From contig NZ_FNVF01000003.1 of the NCBI RefSeq assembly GCF_900107975.1, positions 439,155-503,154 on the forward strand: 64,000 nt of DNA, in the 5' to 3' direction. Position 1 is the first letter of the stretch; each line of letters starts with the position of its first letter. A model generated the notes under the pieces. The model ran no database searches and was not told the DNA's origin. It saw nothing but the letters and a program-made list of their open reading frames with translations. Origin of the DNA: Paenibacillus sp. UNC499MF. Its GTDB lineage: Bacteria; Bacillota; Bacilli; Paenibacillales; NBRC-103111. This document shows, one piece after another, positions 45,845-54,137 of this stretch. A program made the translations under genes and the position numbers.

Positions 45845-45873
45845 AATATAGCGAATCCCGCAAATTGTGTCAA
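45845..45873 (-). promoter_or_regulatory. sigma-A promoter of the metG T-box leader
   Basis: The minus strand reads TTGACA (45873-45868), 17 bp, TATATT (45850-45845). The -35 overlaps the last codon and stop of yidD, so metG initiates inside the end of the previous gene. Confidence 0.75.
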
Positions 45874-46109
45874 CCGGTATTTCGCCCTTCCTTCCGCGGC
45901 GGCGGAACCGGATCAACCCCGCCGGGATGAAACGGGTGGCAGCGGCAGATCCGCTTGGCCGCCAGCCACGATCCGTACAGCGGCCCGTGCCGCTCTATCG
46001 CCTCCAGCGCATACTGGGAACAGGTCGGATAGAACCGGCATGTAGGCGGTTTGAGCGGAGATAAATATTTACGGTAGGCATGAATGGGTGCCTGAAGCAC
46101 CTTTTTCAT
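45870..46109 (-). CDS. yidD: Membrane protein insertion efficiency factor YidD
   Basis: This 79-residue protein has the family core [31 protein letters not shown] and [18 protein letters not shown]. It assists YidC/Oxa1-type insertion at the membrane. The ATG at 46109 overlaps the zur stop by 4 bp (ATGA) and aligns with the usual start; a start three codons earlier is possible. Confidence 0.93.
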   Translation of the reverse strand: MKKVLQAPIHAYRKYLSPLKPPTCRFYPTCSQYALEAIERHGPLYGSWLAAKRICRCHPFHPGGVDPVPPPRKEGRNTG

Positions 46110-46519
46110 TTCTGGCATTCTTTGCAGTATCCGTAAATTTCGAATTTATGTTTGACCGCCTTGAAGTCTTCCGGCAATCCCTTCACCTCGTCCATGGGAC
46201 AAAAAACGAACGGGATCGTTTTCTCGCACTGCAAGCAGATCAGATGATGATGATGGTCCATTTCCGAACAGCGTGCACGGAATTTAATCCCGTCTTCGAA
46301 TACAAACTGTTCCAGGACGCCCATGTCGTGCATGATTCTCAAATTGCGGTATACCGTATCAAAACTAAGGCCGCCGTATGTTTTTCCCATGCTTTCATAC
46401 ACGGCTTTCGGTGTCACATACCCTTCGGACTTGGCGAACAATTCCGCCAGCGTGCGTCTTTGATCGGTTATCCGCATTCCTTGTTCGGACATGGCCTGTA
46501 TAATTTCTTCGGCTTTCAC
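46106..46519 (-). CDS. zur: Fur-family zinc regulator Zur
   Basis: This 137-residue regulator is closest to Bacillus Zur: it has [10 protein letters not shown], a [10 protein letters not shown] zinc motif, FCPMDE and a C-terminal [12 protein letters not shown]. Structural zinc would use the CLQC and CKEC pairs. The GTG at 46519 follows GGAGGG. Its likely targets are the two Zur boxes of znuACB 3 kb downstream. PerR or Fur identity is less likely given the CPMD and HKFEIYG motifs. Confidence 0.9.
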   Translation of the reverse strand: MKAEEIIQAMSEQGMRITDQRRTLAELFAKSEGYVTPKAVYESMGKTYGGLSFDTVYRNLRIMHDMGVLEQFVFEDGIKFRARCSEMDHHHHLICLQCEKTIPFVFCPMDEVKGLPEDFKAVKHKFEIYGYCKECQK

Positions 46520-46551
46520 TGCGGTCCCTCCAAGCTGCATCATATCTCTTA

Positions 46552-46580
46552 ATAATGCCTTATAAGAACAGCAGCGTCAA
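46552..46580 (-). promoter_or_regulatory. sigma-A promoter of zur
   Basis: The minus strand reads TTGACG (46580-46575), 17 bp, CATTAT (46557-46552). The rest of the gap to 46804 shows no gene or strong structure. Confidence 0.6.
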
Positions 46581-46804
46581 TAAGAGAGCAGGCCGAAGGT
46601 CCCGCTTACAGGCCGCCGATAGGATACGACCTCTCCCTCCGGTAACTTAGCCGGCCTTGCCGCTCACGCTCGCAGGTACACTTCGGTTTGAAATGCTTTC
46701 GGCGGCATACAGGAAGCCTAGTTCAACCGTTAAGCCGGCGCTGAACGACGGATGGGACGAACCGGATGTCGGTATCCAACGGTCCGGGTGCCCCTAAGGG
46801 AATA

Positions 46805-47701
46805 TTAACCCTCGCTTCTCCCGCCGATCTCTTTCATTTCATCGTCCGCGTAATAAATGAGCCGCTCTCCCGGAACAAACAGCTTGAACTTTTGATGCGG
46901 ATAGGTGTGATGAACGTAGTCGACAAAATAGGCCGGATTTTCCGTATTGAACGCGAAAAGGTCGTAGTGCATGGGAACAATCAAGTCCGCTCCGATTCCG
47001 ACTCCCAGATCCGCCGCTTCGCGGAAGTTCATATTGCCCATGAGATTCGCTTCATATCTCTTGATATCCCGGCCGTTAATAGGCAGGCAGGCGATATCGA
47101 TCCGATGCGGCCGAAGCGTCTCCAGCAGACCCGCGTACCCGACCGTATCCCCCGCATGGTACAGCGTAACTCCGTTAAGCTCCAGAACATAACCGAGATA
47201 CTTGTGGTCCCCGTTCTCGTCCGTTTCGAAGTCTTCATGCTTACCGGCCACCGGCGTAATCCGCATATCCCGGAAATCGATCATTTGCCCCGCCCGGGCC
47301 CCGATAACCGCATCCGGAGCTATGCCGAGTTCCGTCAATTGCGGAACCACCGGAGCCGGACAGATCCACGACGCTTGCGGAGATGCGATAGCTATCGCGC
47401 GTACGGAGACGGGATCGAGATGATCGGGGTGATCGTGCGTGATCAGGACGAGATCCGCATGCCCGATGAGCTCCGGAGAAAGAGGCGTTTCGAATTTGCG
47501 CGGCGAATTGCCGAATTCGTCATCTATGTAATTGCTCAAATACGGATCCACATAGCCGATGATTCCCGCCGCTTTGAAAGCCATTCCCTCCTGACCCAGA
47601 TGCCACAGCGCAACAGCTTTATCCGGAACGAGCGTACGGTCGATTTGTCCGATGATCGGTTCGCCCCGCTTGGTTTTGTCTTTGTCTTTTTTATCTGCCA
47701 C
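46805..47701 (-). CDS. UlaG-like metallo-beta-lactamase-fold hydrolase
   Basis: This 298-residue protein of the L-ascorbate-6-phosphate lactonase family (COG2220) has the metal motif THDHPDHLDP, GKHEDFETDENGDHKYLGYVL and YHAGDTVGYAG, then IVPMHYD. The start is GTG at 47701 with AAAGGGAG about 10 nt upstream; a longer ATG-initiated form lacks a ribosome site. It stands alone without ascorbate genes, so the natural substrate is unknown. Confidence 0.88.
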   Translation of the reverse strand: MADKKDKDKTKRGEPIIGQIDRTLVPDKAVALWHLGQEGMAFKAAGIIGYVDPYLSNYIDDEFGNSPRKFETPLSPELIGHADLVLITHDHPDHLDPVSVRAIAIASPQASWICPAPVVPQLTELGIAPDAVIGARAGQMIDFRDMRITPVAGKHEDFETDENGDHKYLGYVLELNGVTLYHAGDTVGYAGLLETLRPHRIDIACLPINGRDIKRYEANLMGNMNFREAADLGVGIGADLIVPMHYDLFAFNTENPAYFVDYVHHTYPHQKFKLFVPGERLIYYADDEMKEIGGRSEG

Positions 47702-47895
47702 CTTAAGATCGCTCCCTTTCGGCTGGATTGAAAACTCCATCAGGTTTTTTAGCCGTTTTCTCCCTGTCTCAAACAGTATTCCGGTTTTTGGCAGAACGGG
47801 GCGTTTCGGTTTCCCGCAGGAAGTATACTATAATGAGTATGGCATTATTTCGATAAGCGCATGGTAAGATCCCAGGACGGAAGGAGCTGACTCTA

Positions 47896-48531
47896 TTGAT
47901 TATCGATGTTTTTCAAGATACCGTCTGTCCCTGGTGCCGGATCGGCAAGTCCTATCTGGCGGAAGCTCTCGGTTTATGGAAAGGCGAACAAGTCACTGTC
48001 CGCTTCCGGGCCTTCCGCCTCGACCCGTCTATCCCGCCTCAGGGCGTCCCTTTTGCGGAAGCGATGAACCGGAAGCTGCAGGACCCCGGCGGGGAAAAGC
48101 TGCAGGCTTTACTGGACGGGGTCACCCGTGCCGGCAGGCAGGCAGGCGTCCCTTTCCGCTTCGACCGGATTACGACGATGCCCGATACCCGGCTTTCTCA
48201 CCGTCTGATCGCCGCCGTACCGGAGAGCTCTAAATCGCGCGTTCTCGACCGTATATACCGGGCTTATTTCGAAGAGGGCCTTGATATCGGCAAGGAGTCC
48301 GTACTGCTGCGGGTTGCCGGAGAATGCGGTTTAACCCCCGCCGAAATCTCCAAGCGCCTTTATCACGAAGACGTCGAAAACAGCGTACGGGCCGATTATG
48401 CACTCGCTAAACGGCTGAACATAAACGGCGTTCCCTTTTTCATCCTCAATAAAAAAGCGGGCTTCTCCGGAGCAAGACCTCCCGAAGCTCTGCTGGACTT
48501 AATGAAGCGCGTAAGCGAGGACCGGAATTAG
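47896..48531 (+). CDS. DsbA-family oxidoreductase (FrnE-like)
   Basis: This 211-residue cytoplasmic thioredoxin-fold protein has redox motif CPWC (residues 11-14), a helical insertion and a cis-Pro loop GVPFFILN. FrnE-like proteins are disulfide isomerases or polyketide-associated oxidoreductases. The TTG start follows AAGGAG by 9 nt. There is no signal peptide. It stands alone. Confidence 0.9.
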   Translation: MIIDVFQDTVCPWCRIGKSYLAEALGLWKGEQVTVRFRAFRLDPSIPPQGVPFAEAMNRKLQDPGGEKLQALLDGVTRAGRQAGVPFRFDRITTMPDTRLSHRLIAAVPESSKSRVLDRIYRAYFEEGLDIGKESVLLRVAGECGLTPAEISKRLYHEDVENSVRADYALAKRLNINGVPFFILNKKAGFSGARPPEALLDLMKRVSEDRN

Positions 48532-48677
48532 CTCGTATGGGCAAGCCACGGTCAGAATGGCGATAACGTTAGGGCCCCGTGCCGGCCCGTCTGCCGCCTG
48601 CACTTTGTTTCAACAACGCTCACAATAAGGAAAACGGCTTCCCTTTAAATTTTGCGCTATCCGGGCATACGTCCATG

Positions 48678-48704
48678 ACAACCGCCCCCGCCCTTCATAG
48701 AATA
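48678..48704 (+). promoter_or_regulatory. sigma-K-like promoter before the YjcZ-type gene
   Basis: ACA (48678-48680), 15 bp, then CATAGAATA (48696-48704) fits the sigma-K pattern (AC, CATA-N3-TA) 44 bp before the ATG. A late mother-cell promoter would suit a YjcZ-type protein. The match is short, so it is tentative. Confidence 0.4.
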
Positions 48705-48748
48705 TTGTGTAAACCAAAGCAAACTAACACACTCGGGGAGGCGTTTAT

Positions 48749-48853
48749 ATGTCGGGTTACGGAACAGGCGGTATCGGTGGCGGTTGGTACACGAGCACAG
48801 CGGTGATTCTGGTTCTTTACATCCTGCTGGTTATCATTCTCGCTACATTCTAA
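48749..48853 (+). CDS. YjcZ-family small protein (34 residues)
   Basis: This microprotein starts MSGYGTGGIGGGWYTS and continues as one hydrophobic helix (about 17-34) ending ILATF. The Gly-rich head and single transmembrane tail are typical of YjcZ-type sporulation microproteins in Bacillales. GGGGAGG lies 7 nt before the ATG, and a terminator follows 46 nt after the stop. The function is unknown; SscA of this family helps spore coat assembly in B. subtilis. Confidence 0.8.
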   Translation: MSGYGTGGIGGGWYTSTAVILVLYILLVIILATF

Positions 48854-48899
48854 GCAGGTTAATCAGGGTTTTACCGTCTTCACAATCGAAAAAAAACAC

Positions 48900-48929
48900 A
48901 AGAAACGCCGCGGATCCGCGGCGTTTCTT
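48900..48929. terminator. Bidirectional terminator between the YjcZ-type and CNNM genes
   Basis: A 30-bp perfect palindrome centred on GGATCC forms AAGAAACGCCGCG stems. The minus strand continues GTG then eight T; the plus strand has a weaker T-rich tail. It serves both convergent genes. Confidence 0.85.
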
Positions 48930-48937
48930 ATGTTTGA

Positions 48938-50272
48938 TCAGGAGACGACCTGCTGAAGAAGCGCTTCTTCTTCGGGACGTTCTTTGCGTACGATAAGCCG
49001 CACGATCCGCATATGCTCCACTTCGTCGATAATAAACTGAAGCGGGCCGAGATGAATGCGCTGATTTTTCTTAGGCGGAATTTCCACCTGGGAGTAAATC
49101 CAGCCGCCGATCGTGTCGTAATGCTCCGTTTCGATTTCCGTACCGAAATGATCGTTCACTTCTTCGATAAGCATCATGCCGTCGATCGAGTACGTAAATT
49201 CGTCTTTCTTCTCCATAACGGGACGTTCATGGTCAAATTCGTCCTGAAGCTCTCCGACGATTTCTTCCAGAATGTCTTCAACCGTTACAAGCCCCGACGT
49301 GCCCCCGTATTCGTCGATCAGCAGCGCCACTTCCGTTTTGCGTTTCTGCATCAGCTTCAGCAGCGTGCTGATCGGCATCGATTCCGGCACCGTCATGAGG
49401 GGGCGTATAATCTTGCGTATATCGTCAAGCTGGTCGCTTGCTTTTAGTAAATCCTTGATATGGACAAATCCGATAATGTTATCTTTGTCCGGGTCGCAAA
49501 CCGGATAACGCGTGTAAAGCTCCTGGATGGCCATTTCCTTGTTTTCCTCGAAGGAATGGGCGGCATGCAGGCACACCATTTCCGTACGCGGAATCATAAT
49601 TTCGCGTGCGTTCGTTTCCGTGAATTCAAAAATATTATCCACCAGGGTAAGCTCCGTATTGTTGATCAGCCCGTTCCTGTGGCTTTCTTTCATCAGCAGG
49701 CGGATCTCGTCCTCCGTATGAACCGTATCGTGGTCGCCCTCGGGTTCAATACCGGATTTGCGGAGCAGCCAATTGGATGTTCCGTTCAGCATCCAGATGA
49801 AAGGATACATGATTTTGTAGAAAATCAGCACAGGTCCGGCAACCCAAAGAGTCACTTCTTCCGATTTGCGGATCGCATACGTTTTGGGAAACTGCTCCCC
49901 GATAATAATGTGAAACGCCGTAATAACCGAGAATGCGACGATAAAAGAAATGGTGTGAATAATAACAGGTGGTACACCAATGTTGACCAATAGCGGTTCA
50001 AGTACATACGCCACCGTCGGCTCGCCGATCCAACCGAGCGCCAAAGACGTCAGTGTAATGCCGAGCTGGCAGGCGGATAAATACGCATTCATGTTCTGAA
50101 CGATTTTGCCGGCGAAGCGCGCTTTCACATTCCCTTCTAGGGCGAGCGCATCGATACGGCTTGCGCGCACTTTCACCATCGCAAATTCCGCCGCCACAAA
50201 AAATCCGTTCAGTAGAACGAGAACCACAATCAGTACAAAGTTCAATAACACTGGTAAAGGGTCACTATCCAA
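48938..50272 (-). CDS. CNNM/CorC-family transporter (hemolysin-like, DUF21-CBS-CorC_HlyC)
   Basis: This 444-residue membrane protein has a DUF21 core (about 8-190) with NGFFVAAEFAMVKVRASRID and ACQLGITLTSLALGWIGEP, a CBS pair (about 205-340) with MIPRTEMV and LLIDEYGGTSGLVTVEDILEEIVGE, then a CorC_HlyC domain. Homologues such as MpfA export magnesium. The TTG start directly follows an in-frame TAA and has only a weak AGGGA site, while a strong AAAGGAGG lies 33-40 nt upstream. Confidence 0.93.
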   Translation of the reverse strand: MDSDPLPVLLNFVLIVVLVLLNGFFVAAEFAMVKVRASRIDALALEGNVKARFAGKIVQNMNAYLSACQLGITLTSLALGWIGEPTVAYVLEPLLVNIGVPPVIIHTISFIVAFSVITAFHIIIGEQFPKTYAIRKSEEVTLWVAGPVLIFYKIMYPFIWMLNGTSNWLLRKSGIEPEGDHDTVHTEDEIRLLMKESHRNGLINNTELTLVDNIFEFTETNAREIMIPRTEMVCLHAAHSFEENKEMAIQELYTRYPVCDPDKDNIIGFVHIKDLLKASDQLDDIRKIIRPLMTVPESMPISTLLKLMQKRKTEVALLIDEYGGTSGLVTVEDILEEIVGELQDEFDHERPVMEKKDEFTYSIDGMMLIEEVNDHFGTEIETEHYDTIGGWIYSQVEIPPKKNQRIHLGPLQFIIDEVEHMRIVRLIVRKERPEEEALLQQVVS

Positions 50273-50368
50273 TTAATCCCTATCCGCCTCATGGAAGCAG
50301 ACAGGTACACCTCCTTTTAAGTTGAAAAATGAAAGATCAAAAAAGATTTGAGTCTTTCCTACTTTACA

Positions 50369-50398
50369 GTATAGCGTCTCGCGGTTTTTGAAGTCAAA
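50369..50398 (-). promoter_or_regulatory. sigma-A promoter of the CNNM gene
   Basis: The minus strand reads TTGACT (50398-50393), 18 bp, TATACT (50374-50369), leaving a leader of about 90 nt with an AAAGGAGG site not matched to the annotated start. The 50399-50623 stretch up to the next gene shows nothing further. Confidence 0.65.
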
Positions 50399-50623
50399 GC
50401 CAGGGATAGCCAGCATGAAGGCGCGAACCGGAGCATCGTCCGGATTGTGACACCCCTTTCGCACTTTTTGAGGATTTACTCCATGCTATTCGCCGCGGCT
50501 TGGAATTTATACCATTTTCCGTCCCGCAGCAGCCTCCTTTTTGAGCTCCCCGCATAACTTTCGTCAGGCATTCCCATATTAAAAACAGAACATTAAAAAA
50601 CTATCGCCGGGAGGAATACGATT

Positions 50624-51439
50624 ATGCCTGGTATCCGCTACCGGTTCTGCAGACTGTTCGCTGCGTCCGTTTTGGCAGGCGCGTCCCTGTTTACGGGACC
50701 CCCAGAGTTAACGGCGGCCCGCCGTGACGAGCCTGCGGCCGCCACCGTCCGAAAAGCCGCCATCATCATTGACGACCTCGGCAATAACATGAAAGGCACC
50801 GATGAGATTCTGGATTTGCCTTTCCCGATTACGGCCGCCGTTATGCCGTTTCTTCCTTCCTCGCACAGCGATGCCGAGAAAGCTTTCGGCAAAGGCCACG
50901 ACGTGATCGTCCATCTTCCGATGGAGCCGCGCAGCGGCCGCAAGAGCTGGCTCGGCCCCGGTGTGATATCCACCGATCTGAGCGACGACGAAGTACGCAA
51001 GCGGGTTAACGCCGCCATTGACGACATTCCGCACGCTATCGGAGTGAACAACCATATGGGCTCCAAGGCGACGGCCGATGAGCGCGTGATGCGGCTTGTG
51101 ATGGAAGTGCTGCACGAAAGAGGACTTTTCTTTCTGGACAGCCACACGAATTACCGCAGCATCGCCTGCCGCGAGGCAAAAAAAGCCGGTGTTCTTTGTC
51201 TGGAAAACCATCTTTTTCTGGATGATATCCATACGAAAAGCAAAGTAACCCAGCAGATTCAACTGATCGGCGCCCACTCCAAGGCGCACCAGCCCTGCAT
51301 CGCCATCGGCCATGTCGGAGCCAAGGGGGAAATAACGGCTTCCGCCCTGCGGGATACAGTGCCGAGGCTGAAGGATACGCTGTCCTTTGTAAAGCTCAGC
51401 GAATTGTACAAGCCTCCCGCGCCCGAGACGGCTCCGTGA
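50624..51439 (+). CDS. Divergent polysaccharide deacetylase family protein (YibQ/DUF610)
   Basis: This 271-residue exported protein has a signal peptide (about 1-32) and a divergent polysaccharide deacetylase domain with KAAIIIDDLGNN, ITAAVMPFLP, VIVHLPMEP, GVNNHMGSKAT and LFFLDSHT. The metal-binding Asp/His residues are kept. It likely acts on a cell-envelope glycan; the substrate is unknown. The ATG follows GGGAGGA. Confidence 0.9.
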   Translation: MPGIRYRFCRLFAASVLAGASLFTGPPELTAARRDEPAAATVRKAAIIIDDLGNNMKGTDEILDLPFPITAAVMPFLPSSHSDAEKAFGKGHDVIVHLPMEPRSGRKSWLGPGVISTDLSDDEVRKRVNAAIDDIPHAIGVNNHMGSKATADERVMRLVMEVLHERGLFFLDSHTNYRSIACREAKKAGVLCLENHLFLDDIHTKSKVTQQIQLIGAHSKAHQPCIAIGHVGAKGEITASALRDTVPRLKDTLSFVKLSELYKPPAPETAP

Positions 51440-51545
51440 ACAAGCGGGTTGTCTCCAGCCTTATTTTCCCGATACGGAATGAGGGCCAGTGACCGTTATG
51501 AGACGCTGTTAGCGAATAAGGAACAACGCACGAAGTAAACAAGAA

Positions 51546-51580
51546 GCCCTTGATCGGTTTTATCTGATCAAGGGCCTTTT
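51546..51580 (+). terminator. Terminator between the deacetylase and FN3-repeat genes
   Basis: GCCCTTGATC (51546-51555) pairs with GATCAAGGGC (51566-51575), then CTTTT on the plus strand. The minus strand tail is also T-rich, so it may serve both convergent genes. Confidence 0.75.
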
Positions 51581-51616
51581 GCCGTGAGAGCTTATCTTTT
51601 TCCGCCGGAGGTCCGA

Positions 51617-53941
51617 TTAATAATTACTGGGATCTTCCGGGTTAACAGGAGGCGTGGTTTCGCCTTTACCGTTATCGTAGGCGTTCACTTCGAACGTGAT
51701 GATTTTGTCGTACAGGATGTAATCCTTACGGTTTTTAAACGGTCCCTTGTTGTTCTCGTGCTTGTCGATCGCGAACATAACCGGGCCTTTGCCCGCCGCG
51801 CGGCCTTCGTACCAGGCAATAAACGCGTTAACCTCGTTCATGGAAAGGTCGTACTCTTTCTCGGTTCCGTTGTTAAGCGTGATGACGAGAATAGCGCTGT
51901 CACCGGATTCTTCCACCGGCGGAATGACTACGTCTCCCGCTTTAGGAGTAGCGGACGCTTCGTTGGACGGCGCGCTCTCTCCAGCTGCGGCTACCGCCGT
52001 TACTACATAGTAGTAAGTCGTGCCGTTGACGACATTTGTATCGGTGTAGCTATAAGTCGCACCCGTAACCGAACCGACGGTAACATACGGTCCGCCCGCA
52101 GTCGTGCTGCGTTTTACGTTGTAGCTAGTCGCGTTGTTCACGCTGTTCCAGGCAAGCGTAACTTTCTTGTCCCCGCCTGCGGCTGTCAGGTTAAGCGGAG
52201 CTGCAACCGGCGGCTCGACGCCTTTGCCGAAAACGTTCCATTCTTTAACAAAACCATTGCTGTGTTTCAGGACGACCACGCTTACATTTTTTACTGGAGC
52301 AGCTAAAGTTTCTACTATATCATTTTGAACGGGAGTGTAGCTGAAAAGCAAATTGCTGTTAGTATCGTAAAATTCAACGATAGCTCCCGAAGTTCCGTTT
52401 ACAATAACGGATTCGATATTTTTTGGAGTATCGAAATTGTACCAAGCCATTCCTCTCAGCACAAACTGAGTGGCGGTATTATTATCGGTCATAATTCGTT
52501 CCGCACCCGTAGGATTGGAAATCGCTGAACCCGTTTTCAATATCTTACGATCCAACAAGCCTCCCGTGTACTTGGTTGCTTCCGGTTTGATTTCTTTTTC
52601 CGGAGAGGGCGCGCTCTCTCCTGCTTCATTGACAGAGGTCACTACATAATAATAAGTCGTTCCGTTCGTTACGGTTGTATCTGTGAAGAAAAGTTCCTTT
52701 GTATTGGCAATGAGAGCGTAAGGTCCACCCTTTGTTACGGAACGTTTTACATTATAACTTTTAGCGCCCTTGGAATCCCAGTACAAATCTACAGTCCGGT
52801 CACCGGCTTGAATCCAGTTAATGACCGTTGGAAGGGGCTTTGCGGATGGGCTTTCAAACAGGTTCCACTCATTCACGAAAGCATTTGTGCTTTTTTTCAA
52901 AAGAGCAGTTGTGACGTTTTTCACGGGTGTCGGTAAAGATTCCACTCCGTCTAGTGTGATAGGCGTGTAAGAGGACAATAAGTTGTCATTTGCGTCATAG
53001 AATTCGACGGTTACCCCTCCCGTTCCTTGGATGAGAACGGAATTGATTTCTTTGGGGGATTGAAAGGTATGCCAGACAAGAATCCCAGGTGTTAGTAAAT
53101 AACGTGTCGCGGCATCGTTATCCGTCATAACCCGCTCGGTTCCTGTGGGATTGTTTACAGCCGGACCTGTCTTTAGCCATAAACGATCCAGCAATCCACC
53201 GGTATACTTAGTCGCCTCCGGCTTAATTGATTTTTCCTGAGAAGGAACACTTTCACCTGCCTCATTGACGGCTGTAACTACATAATAGTAAGTTACTCCA
53301 TTGGTTACAGTCGTATCCGTGTAGGTTGTCGAAGTAAGATCGGAAGCAAGGAGCGCGTAAGGACCTCCAGGTGATACAGAACGTTTAACTTTGTAGGATT
53401 TAGCGCCGGTAGAATTCCAATTCAGATCCACCGTTTTGTCGCCGCCCTGAATCCAATTTATGGTTGTAGGCAGAGGAGCGGCCGTCGGATTTACAAACAG
53501 GTTCCATTCGTATGCAAAAACATCCCTGTGTTTCAAAACAACAGTAGATACGTTTTGGACTGGTTGGGGGAGAGTCTCAACCCCATCCAATGTAACAAGC
53601 TTATAACTGTATATTAAATTGTTGTTAGAATCGTAAAAATCAATGACACCGCCTAATGAGCCAGCTTTAAAAATTACAGCATTGACTTGTTGAGGCGTGG
53701 AAAAGGTATGCCAGAACATTGTGGGAGCACGAAGCACCGTTCTTGTGGTCGCATCCCCATCCGTGATTTCTTTTACTACTGTTCCCGTCGGCTGCCCGAC
53801 GGTTGTGCTCGTTTGTAGGGACACACCATCTAACAATCCTCCTGTATATGGGCTAGCCGCTTCTGCACGATGACTCATCATACCGGAAATAAATAAAAAA
53901 GCAAAAAAGATCAATATTATCTTCATTTTACTTATCTTCAT
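51617..53941 (-). CDS. Large secreted protein with three tandem discoidin-like/FN3 repeats
   Basis: This is a 774-residue exported protein without a catalytic domain. A signal peptide spans 1-29. Three near-equal repeats start at YTGGLLD (residues 32, 246 and 458), each about 212 residues: a beta-rich discoidin-like half with WHTF, VEFYDxNxN and VKNV motifs, then an FN3 domain with TYYYVVTAVNEAGES. Residues about 680-757 form a different C-terminal domain (ILVITLNNGTEKEYDLSMNEV). No LPxTG or S-layer anchor is present. GGAGG precedes the ATG. Likely roles are glycan or surface binding. Confidence 0.88.
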   Translation of the reverse strand: MKISKMKIILIFFAFLFISGMMSHRAEAASPYTGGLLDGVSLQTSTTVGQPTGTVVKEITDGDATTRTVLRAPTMFWHTFSTPQQVNAVIFKAGSLGGVIDFYDSNNNLIYSYKLVTLDGVETLPQPVQNVSTVVLKHRDVFAYEWNLFVNPTAAPLPTTINWIQGGDKTVDLNWNSTGAKSYKVKRSVSPGGPYALLASDLTSTTYTDTTVTNGVTYYYVVTAVNEAGESVPSQEKSIKPEATKYTGGLLDRLWLKTGPAVNNPTGTERVMTDNDAATRYLLTPGILVWHTFQSPKEINSVLIQGTGGVTVEFYDANDNLLSSYTPITLDGVESLPTPVKNVTTALLKKSTNAFVNEWNLFESPSAKPLPTVINWIQAGDRTVDLYWDSKGAKSYNVKRSVTKGGPYALIANTKELFFTDTTVTNGTTYYYVVTSVNEAGESAPSPEKEIKPEATKYTGGLLDRKILKTGSAISNPTGAERIMTDNNTATQFVLRGMAWYNFDTPKNIESVIVNGTSGAIVEFYDTNSNLLFSYTPVQNDIVETLAAPVKNVSVVVLKHSNGFVKEWNVFGKGVEPPVAAPLNLTAAGGDKKVTLAWNSVNNATSYNVKRSTTAGGPYVTVGSVTGATYSYTDTNVVNGTTYYYVVTAVAAAGESAPSNEASATPKAGDVVIPPVEESGDSAILVITLNNGTEKEYDLSMNEVNAFIAWYEGRAAGKGPVMFAIDKHENNKGPFKNRKDYILYDKIITFEVNAYDNGKGETTPPVNPEDPSNY

Positions 53942-54084
53942 TTCTTTTCCTCCAAAGTTTTTTTATTTTCCATTAATATGATACTATAGAACTATATTTA
54001 TGTCATTAATAAATTTTATTATGAATTATTATTTGGAAATTAATATAACGTTAGGGTTCTTCAAAGTCTTTTATGAATAAAAGA

Positions 54085-54116
54085 AAAAGAGCTGATTAAT
54101 CAGCTCTTTTCTTTTT
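54085..54116 (-). terminator. Rho-independent terminator of the quinone oxidoreductase gene
   Basis: AAAAGAGCTGATTAATCAGCTCTTTT-type palindrome (54085-54110) with T-rich tails on both strands. It lies between the oxidoreductase stop and the promoter region of the FN3 gene (53942-54080), which is AT-rich but gave no convincing promoter. Confidence 0.8.
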
Positions 54117-54137
54117 ATTCCATTTACGTATAGAAAT

